In this document: one piece after another, positions 1 through 4,943 of the stretch
How the letters are laid out: each line of letters opens with the position of its first letter
Position numbering within the stretch: the first letter of the stretch is position 1
Origin: Chromatiales bacterium
GTDB lineage: Bacteria > Pseudomonadota > Gammaproteobacteria > CAMYNG01
Length of the DNA stretch: 11,122 nucleotides
Assembly: GCA_027021685.1 (NCBI GenBank)
Contig: JALUTW010000229.1
Location: 1 to 11,122, forward strand
Direction: 5' to 3'
Translations under genes and position numbers: made by a program
The notes under the pieces: generated by a model
The model's input: the letters and a program-made list of their open reading frames with translations, nothing else
What the model was told of the DNA's origin: nothing
Databases searched by the model: none

Positions 1-14
1 ACTCCCTCGTGCAT
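1..14 (-). CDS. Possible start of a gene leaving the left edge (first 4 codons only)
   Basis: An ATG at 14-12 on the minus strand opens a frame reading M-H-E-G before the window ends. It is supported by a purine-rich GGAGG at 25-21 with a 6-base spacer, one of the best ribosome binding sites in the window. It is the next possible gene in the direction of the kinase operon, 445 bases after the kinase stop. Nothing can be said about the product from four codons. A response regulator for the upstream kinases would be a natural guess but is not supported here. The site could also be a chance G-rich stretch. Confidence 0.3.
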
Positions 15-20
15 GGGGCC

Positions 21-25
21 CCTCC
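21..25 (-). promoter_or_regulatory. Shine-Dalgarno GGAGG for the left-edge gene
   Basis: On the minus strand GGAGG lies 6 bases before the ATG at 14-12, inside a longer G/A-rich run (about 33-17). An alternative ATG-ATG pair at 43-38 has no such motif before it, so this site decides the proposed start. Confidence 0.3.
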
Positions 26-406
26 CCTTTCTTTACTCATCATGGTGGTGTGGTTTGCAATCGCCTGCCGTCAGTGCCGTGTCCGGGCCTTGCGCCTGCG
101 GCGCTCCCTGCCCTGATAATCTTGTTTTTTACGGTGGAATTGGATGGGGCGCGCCTGGGGGAGGGCGTACCGCTGTCCATCATCGATTTCATTCTATATA
201 ACCGTTCCTGATTCCGCTACACCAGGGCCCGGGAAGGCGTTTCGGACCAGGCCGATATCCGATGCCGCGGCACAAAGGATGCAGAGGCCGCGACGGGCCG
301 AAAACAGTACAAGGATGCCGTCCCCGACCCGCCGGAATGCCCGGGCATGGTGCATCCCCGTTCATCCAGGTTATTTCCATTCCGCATGCAACACCACGTG
401 GCCGCA

Positions 407-435
407 GTTTCCACCGCGCATCCCGTCATGGAAAC
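407..435. repeat. Inverted repeat just downstream of kinase 1
   Basis: GTTTCCA at 407-413 is perfectly complementary to TGGAAAC at 429-435, separated by 15 bases. In the transcript of the minus-strand kinase it would form a 7-bp stem starting about 25 nt after the stop codon. There is no U tract after it, so it is not a standard rho-independent terminator. It could be a 3' end stabiliser, an operator, or chance. Confidence 0.25.
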
Positions 436-459
436 GGCGGGCCCGGCCCCTGCGGACAT

Positions 460-3400
460 TCAGCCCGCCTCGCGCAGCGAGGCGTCCGCGTCGGCCTCGC
501 CGCCCAGCGTGAAATAGAACGTCGCCCCCCGGTCCGGCTCCGACTCGGCCCAGACCCGGCCGCCGTGGCGGCGGACGATGCGGTGAACCGTGGCCAGCCC
601 GATGCCGGTGCCTTCGAACTCGTCCACCCGGTGCAGCCGTTGAAAGGGGCGAAACAGCTTGTCGGCAAAGCGGGGGTCGAAGCCGACGCCGTCATCGCGC
701 ACGTAAAACACCGGCTGCCCCCCCTCGTCGAGAACGCCGAACTCGATGTGGGCGTGCTCTCGGATGCGCGTGTATTTCCACGCATTGTCGAGCAGGTTCT
801 GCAGCGCCACCCGCAACAGGTTCGGATCCGCCCGGGCCGCGATCCCGGGAGTGATGTCGAGCGTGACCCGCCGCTCCGGTTCCGCCGCGCGCAGGGTCTC
901 GGCGATCTCGGCGGCCAGGGCACTCAGGTCCACCTCGCCCCATTGCAGGGAACCGCGCGAGACCCGTGACAGCATGAGCAGGTCCTCGATGAGCTGGCCC
1001 ATGCGCTTGGCCCCGCGGTTGATGCGATCGAGGTAGTCACGCGCGGTGTCATCGAGTGTGGCCCCGTAGTCCTCCACCATCGCCCGGCTGAAGCCCTCGA
1101 TGGCCCGCAGGGGCGCGCGCAGGTCGTGGGAGACGGAATAACTGAAGGCCTCCAGTTCCTCGTTGACCGCCTCCAGCTGGCGGCTGCGCTGGCGTACCAG
1201 TTCCTCCGCCCGGCGCCTGGCGCTCACGTCCAGGGCGTAGACGATGGTGCCGGCGGGACGACCCTGGACATCCTGCATGGGGGACAGGGACAGATGGACA
1301 TCCACCAGCCGGCCCGACTTGTGACGCAGGCGCACCTCCCCTTCATGGGCCCGGCCGTCGGTCAGGGCCCGGCCGATGACCTCGTTGGCGGCCGCGGACT
1401 CCTCGGCCAGCAGCTCGCGCGGCGAGCGGCCGAGCATCTCGGCCGCGGCATAACCCAGCAGGCGCTGGGCACCCATGTTCCAGCTTTGCACCCGGCCTGT
1501 GGTGTCCACCGTGATCACGGCATCGTGCACCTGATCGATGATGCGCGCCTTCTCGTGCACCTCGCGGGTGCGCTCGGCCACCAGCAGTTCCAGCTGTTCG
1601 CGATGGCGCTTGAGCTCGGCCGCGGTGCGGCGATGCTGGTCCAGTTCCAGGGCCATGGACAGAAAATCGGCCACCGAGCCGGCGAAGTTCTGCTCGTCCA
1701 GCTCCCAGTGGCGGCTGCCACCCACATGTTCGTGGCAGATCACACCCACCACCTGGCCGCCGATGCGCAGGGGGGCGTCCAGCATGGCCCCGATGCCGCA
1801 ATCGTCGAGATAGTTGCCGCTGAACTCCCGGGTGGCCGGGTCGCGATGGGCATCCCCGGCCGCGATGACGCGCCCCGCCTCCAGGGCGGCAAAGTAGCCG
1901 GGATAGTCGGCCTGGGCCAGCATGGCGCCGCGGCTGTGGCGATCCGGCGTCTGCTCGAACAGGTCCTGGCACTCGATGGCACTGTTGTCGGCATTGAGCA
2001 ACCACACGCTGACCCGCTCCACGTCCAGGGTCCGGGCCGCCGTCTCGGTCACCGCCGCGAACAGCTGAGGCAGAGGCAGCCGCGCCTGCTGGCGGGTCAG
2101 CTCCAGCAGCGCCGCCTGCTGGCGGGCCAGGCGTTCCTCGTTCTCGCGCAGCTGCCGCTCGGCACGCAGGCGATCGCTGATGTCGCGTGCGATGGTGGAG
2201 TAATACTCCACGCGGCCTTCGGCGTCGCGGTGGGCCACCACCACCTGCAGCGCGGGAATGCGCCGCCCCTCCGGGGCCAGCAGCACCGTCTCGCCGTACC
2301 ACAGCCCCCGCTCCGCGGCCCGGGTCAGCATGGTCTCCACGCCCAGCGGCCCGCTGCGGGAGGCGACGTATTCCCCCAGCGGCCGGCCCGGTACCCCGGC
2401 GGGGTCGTCGATGCCCAGCATGTAGCGGCCCGGGGTGTTGAGGTGCATCAGGCAGCCCTTGGTGTCCACCAGCGCCACCAGGTCCGGGATCGCCTCGAGC
2501 AGGGCCATGAGGCGCTCGCGGGTGAGTTCCGCCTTCTGCCGCTCGCTCAGGTCGCGGGCCAGGACCAGGTAGAGGATCTCGCCGTCGGACTCGAACACCG
2601 TGGACCGCAGCTCCACCGGAACCGTGCCCCCGTCGCGGCGCCGGAACCGCCCCTCCCAGGTCACGGACAGCTCCGGCTCCGGCCGCGGCCAGGGTGGAAC
2701 GCTGCTGCCGCCGTCCGCCACCAGCTCCGCGATGTTCTGCGCCAGCAGCTCCGCCGGGGTGTAGTCGAGCAGGCGGCAGGCCTGGGGGTTGACGCTGCGC
2801 AGATTGCCGGCGGCATCGTGCACCAGCACGGCGTCGCCGGCGTTTTCCACCAGGGCCCGGAGCTGGCGTTCGCGCTGTTCCAGCCGCGCCACCGTCTCGC
2901 GCAGCCGGCGCAGGGTCCGCTTGCGGAACCACAGCAGCACCGCGACATAGACCAGCAGCAGGAGGCCCACGCCGTAGACCCCGAACCAGGCCAGCGCCGC
3001 CCGCCTCGCGCGCCCGGCCCAATGCTCGGCGTAGGCTGCATCGGCGGCCGCCACCGCACGGCCCAGCTCGCGATCCATCAGCGCGTGCAGGATCAGATCC
3101 GTGTCGCGGGTCCGGGCCAGGGCCATGCGCCCGTGCTCCACGAAGGCCTGGTGCAAGGCACGCAGCTCCGGCGGTGGAACCATGCCCTCGAGCCGGGCCA
3201 GGGTGTCCGCCGCCTGCTCCAGCACTTCAGGCCCGGGCCGGATCACCGCGCTGGACAGGGATCCCAGGAACCGGCCGCTGGCCGCGGCCAGCCGCAGGGC
3301 CCGGGGCCCGCGCGCCCGGCGGGTGATCTCGCGCTCCAGGCCCATGAGATAGTGCATGGAGTTGCGCAACACCGCGGTGTGCGACTTGAACCGTTCCACC

Positions 3401-3726
3401 CGGTCTTCCAGCGCCCGGACCTCGCGGCGCACCCGGGCCACCGCCGCCGCCACCTCGGGACCGCGGTCCACCACCGGCAGGGCGGCCACGCCATCGAGCA
3501 GGTCGTCCATCCCCGCCGCCAGCGGGTCGTAGTTCTGAAGCAGACCGGCCCGCACCAGCAGCAGGTCCCGGGTCAGGCGGGCCTCGCGGGTGATCACCGC
3601 GTCCACCCGGCGGTCGTCCTCCTGGGCCTGCTGCGGGTCGGCCCGGCGGGCCTGCACGTAGAACAGGCTGAGCACCGCCAGCAGCAGCACCAGCGCCAGG
3701 GCATGGAGCCATCCCGCCCGGCTCAC
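460..3726 (-). CDS. Membrane-bound PAS/GAF sensor histidine kinase with a helical periplasmic domain
   Basis: A 1088-aa two-component sensor kinase expected to autophosphorylate on His and pass phosphate to an unidentified response regulator. A first membrane helix lies at residues 7-24, a periplasmic part of about 220 residues at 25-243, and a second helix at 244-267. The periplasmic part is all-helical in character and carries the GLLQNYDPL stretch (61-69), which resembles the DAHL ligand-binding domain. Cytoplasmic order: PAS (about 284-395), PAS (402-520), GAF (547-700), PAS (723-838), HisKA with H867 in SVSHDLRAPL, then HATPase with N-box near 976-986, DDGVGFD (1011-1017) and GTGIGL (1039-1044). 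All kinase motifs are intact. There is no receiver domain. The GTG start overlaps the stop of the di-heme cytochrome gene, so the two are probably translated together. The ligand is unknown; a heme or redox signal is inferred from the neighbour. Confidence 0.95.
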   Translation of the reverse strand: MSRAGWLHALALVLLLAVLSLFYVQARRADPQQAQEDDRRVDAVITREARLTRDLLLVRAGLLQNYDPLAAGMDDLLDGVAALPVVDRGPEVAAAVARVRREVRALEDRVERFKSHTAVLRNSMHYLMGLEREITRRARGPRALRLAAASGRFLGSLSSAVIRPGPEVLEQAADTLARLEGMVPPPELRALHQAFVEHGRMALARTRDTDLILHALMDRELGRAVAAADAAYAEHWAGRARRAALAWFGVYGVGLLLLVYVAVLLWFRKRTLRRLRETVARLEQRERQLRALVENAGDAVLVHDAAGNLRSVNPQACRLLDYTPAELLAQNIAELVADGGSSVPPWPRPEPELSVTWEGRFRRRDGGTVPVELRSTVFESDGEILYLVLARDLSERQKAELTRERLMALLEAIPDLVALVDTKGCLMHLNTPGRYMLGIDDPAGVPGRPLGEYVASRSGPLGVETMLTRAAERGLWYGETVLLAPEGRRIPALQVVVAHRDAEGRVEYYSTIARDISDRLRAERQLRENEERLARQQAALLELTRQQARLPLPQLFAAVTETAARTLDVERVSVWLLNADNSAIECQDLFEQTPDRHSRGAMLAQADYPGYFAALEAGRVIAAGDAHRDPATREFSGNYLDDCGIGAMLDAPLRIGGQVVGVICHEHVGGSRHWELDEQNFAGSVADFLSMALELDQHRRTAAELKRHREQLELLVAERTREVHEKARIIDQVHDAVITVDTTGRVQSWNMGAQRLLGYAAAEMLGRSPRELLAEESAAANEVIGRALTDGRAHEGEVRLRHKSGRLVDVHLSLSPMQDVQGRPAGTIVYALDVSARRRAEELVRQRSRQLEAVNEELEAFSYSVSHDLRAPLRAIEGFSRAMVEDYGATLDDTARDYLDRINRGAKRMGQLIEDLLMLSRVSRGSLQWGEVDLSALAAEIAETLRAAEPERRVTLDITPGIAARADPNLLRVALQNLLDNAWKYTRIREHAHIEFGVLDEGGQPVFYVRDDGVGFDPRFADKLFRPFQRLHRVDEFEGTGIGLATVHRIVRRHGGRVWAESEPDRGATFYFTLGGEADADASLREAG

Positions 3727-4736
3727 GGGGGGTGCTCCGTCTCCGGCGGCGACGCCAGCGACCGGCCCCGCCAGCGCCCGGTGAGACTGTGCAGAAAGGC
3801 CACCAGGTCGGCCACGTGCTCCTCCGGCAGCGTCCGCCCCAGCTGCAGCCGCGCCACCCGCCGCACCGCTTCTTCCAGCGTCGCCGCGCTGCCGTCGTGG
3901 AAGTACGGCGCGGTCACCGCCACGTTGCGCAGGCTGGGCACCCGGAACACGTAGCGGTCGGCCTTGTTGCCGGTGACCAGAAACCGGCCGAGGTAGACCT
4001 TTTCGTCATCCCGCAGGCCCGGAGGATCGGCGAACACGCCGAAGCGGGCGAACAGGTTGCCGCCGATGTTGATCCCCTGATGGCAGCCGATGCAGCCGTA
4101 GTCGACGAAGTACCGCCAGCCGCGCTTCTGCTGCGGTGTCAGGGCATCGCGCTCACCGCGCAGGTAGCGGTCGAAGGGCGCATCGGGGGTGACGAGGGAG
4201 CGCTCGAAGGTGGCCAGGGCATCCAGCACCGCTTCGCGGTCGGGAGCGCGGCCGTAGATCTCGCGAAACAGGCGGCGGTAGTCCGCGTCACGCCCGATGC
4301 GTTCGAGGAGCTTCGGCCAGGTGGTGGCGGCGTGGCGCGGGTTGTGGAGGTCCGCCTCGGCCTGTTCCTCCAGCGTGCGAAAGGCCCCGCGCCAGGTGAG
4401 CCGGTGATTGAAGGCGGCATTGAACACCGTCGGGGCATTGACTGGGCCAGGCTCACCGTTGTTGGTCACCGAGCGGGGCAGGCCATCGTCACCGCCGGCC
4501 TCGAGCCGGTGACAACTGCTGCAGGCCAGGCGGCCGTTTTCCGCCAGGCGGGGATCGCGAAACAACCGCTCACCCAGCGCCACCTTGCGCGCGTCCAGGT
4601 CCACGACCCGGGGCAAGGGGCGCACCGCGCTGTGCAGAGACGGGTTGGAGCCTTCGTGCGCCGGTGCAACAACGGCGAGGAACAGCACACCGGCGGCGGC
4701 TACACCGGCCCGCAACGAATGGGGCTTGGGGTCCAA
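3723..4736 (-). CDS. Secreted di-heme cytochrome c peroxidase/MauG-superfamily protein with altered active-site residues
   Basis: A 337-aa periplasmic protein. An N-terminal signal peptide (hydrophobic 11-25) has a likely cleavage after A26 in A-P-A. Two c-type heme sites are present: CSSCH (72-76) and CIGCH (215-219). Family signatures include LGERLFRDPRL (54-64), NAPTVFNAAFN (100-110), LEEQA (122-126), PSLRNV (267-272), APYFHDG (276-282) and QLGRTL (298-303). Typical members reduce H2O2 with electrons from small cytochromes. Aligned from memory to Pseudomonas CcpA, W115 and Q125 are kept, but the distal His is N92, the catalytic Glu is H135, the next Met is A136, and the Met that ligates the electron-transfer heme is V294. 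Ordinary peroxidase activity is therefore doubtful. The start is TTG with GAGGG four bases upstream. The stop overlaps the GTG of the sensor kinase. Alternatives are a methylamine-utilisation-like oxidase or a heme sensor. Confidence 0.92.
   Translation of the reverse strand: MDPKPHSLRAGVAAAGVLFLAVVAPAHEGSNPSLHSAVRPLPRVVDLDARKVALGERLFRDPRLAENGRLACSSCHRLEAGGDDGLPRSVTNNGEPGPVNAPTVFNAAFNHRLTWRGAFRTLEEQAEADLHNPRHAATTWPKLLERIGRDADYRRLFREIYGRAPDREAVLDALATFERSLVTPDAPFDRYLRGERDALTPQQKRGWRYFVDYGCIGCHQGINIGGNLFARFGVFADPPGLRDDEKVYLGRFLVTGNKADRYVFRVPSLRNVAVTAPYFHDGSAATLEEAVRRVARLQLGRTLPEEHVADLVAFLHSLTGRWRGRSLASPPETEHPP
3735..3738 (-). promoter_or_regulatory. Shine-Dalgarno GGAG for kinase 1
   Basis: GGAG on the minus strand lies 8 bases before the GTG at 3726-3724, within the last codons of the cytochrome gene. 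It supports the GTG start and the GTGA stop/start overlap. Confidence 0.6.
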
Positions 4737-4740
4737 GAGG

Positions 4741-4745
4741 CCCTC
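4741..4745 (-). promoter_or_regulatory. Shine-Dalgarno GAGGG for the di-heme cytochrome
   Basis: GAGGG on the minus strand ends four bases before the TTG at 4736-4734. The spacing is short but it is the only ribosome binding site near the signal peptide, and the frame upstream back to about 4778 shows no ATG, GTG or TTG, so it supports the TTG start. Confidence 0.45.
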
Positions 4746-4779
4746 GTTGAATCCGGAGCGAAATTCACACCATGGTGGT

Positions 4780-4807
4780 GGCAGCCGCCCTCACCGGCGA
4801 CCCTGCC
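4780..4807 (-). other. Stem-loop in the leader of the cytochrome gene
   Basis: On the minus strand GGCAG (4807-4803) pairs with CTGCC (4784-4780), and CGCC (4799-4796) inside it pairs with GGCG (4789-4786), leaving a 6-base loop. It ends 43 bases before the TTG start. Further GC-rich self-complementary stretches lie just upstream (about 4865-4823). The whole leader could fold as a structured 5' UTR. No known riboswitch consensus was recognised: a GCCGGGTTGC string at about 4829-4820 resembles the 3' part of c-di-GMP-I riboswitches, but the rest of that motif is missing. Confidence 0.3.
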
Positions 4808-4869
4808 AGCAAAAGCTTAGCAACCCGGCCGCCCGGCTCCAACCGCGGCGGGCCGGCGTGCCGGAGGTT

Positions 4870-4908
4870 TCAATTCAGCCCGCAAAAATACGGAAATATC
4901 TCAATTCA
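4870..4908. repeat. Direct repeat TGAATTGA, 31 bp apart
   Basis: The 8-mer TCAATTCA occurs at 4870-4877 and 4901-4908 on the plus strand (TGAATTGA on the minus strand). Start-to-start distance is 31 bp, close to three helical turns, with AT-rich DNA between. The pair lies in the only AT-rich part of the spacer upstream of the cytochrome gene, which is where a tandem regulator-binding site would be expected. The function is inferred. Confidence 0.4.
4895..4903 (-). promoter_or_regulatory. Weak extended -10 promoter candidate for the cytochrome-kinase operon
   Basis: On the minus strand TG-A-GATATT reads as an extended -10 element (GATATT matches TATAAT at 4 of 6). No good -35 was seen 16-18 bases upstream. 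It overlaps the upstream copy of the TGAATTGA repeat, so a regulator bound there could block it. Transcription would start roughly 150 bases before the TTG start codon, giving the long leader described above. The operon could instead be read from upstream genes. Confidence 0.2.
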
Positions 4909-4943
4909 AACAGTTGCCACTATATCCTTCTTGTCCATGTGTA

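Larger units (their letters stand above)
15..459. other. Intergenic region without a recognisable gene
   Basis: No frame on either strand gives a protein with recognisable motifs; the short open frames have compositions typical of shadow frames in GC-rich DNA. The region is less GC-rich than the genes around it at about 121-135 and 186-202, where T runs and a TATATA sequence sit. It contains a perfect 12-base palindrome at 337-348 and an inverted repeat at 407-435. No hairpin followed by a T run, so no clear intrinsic terminator, was found after the kinase stop at 460. The AT-rich patches could hold a promoter for the left-edge gene, but no good -35/-10 pair was found. Confidence 0.5.

Noticed and set aside
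184..205. TATATA box at 195-200 as a promoter
   Set aside because: No -35-like hexamer at 16-18 bases on either strand; kept only as part of the description of the spacer.
1126..3954. A 942-codon open frame on the plus strand, antisense to kinase 1 and the end of the cytochrome gene
   Set aside because: It is rich in His, Gln, Pro and Gly with no recognisable domain. It is the usual mirror frame of a GC-rich gene, while the minus strand encodes clear kinase motifs in order.
4765..4773. Minimal upstream frame ATG-GTG-TGA in the cytochrome leader
   Set aside because: Two codons with no ribosome binding site; nothing distinguishes it from chance.
4820..4829. GCCGGGTTGC resembling the 3' segment of a c-di-GMP-I riboswitch
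   Set aside because: The 5' segments of that riboswitch (GGCAAACC-like and GCAAAGCC-like) are absent in the right order upstream, so the match is only ten bases in GC-rich DNA.
4907..4921. Possible sigma-54 promoter (TGGCA-like) on the minus strand
   Set aside because: The downstream GC element is missing at the required distance from GG.
4912..4936. Ten-codon frame after the kinase 2 stop (MDKKDIVATV)
   Set aside because: No Shine-Dalgarno sequence before its ATG and too short to judge.
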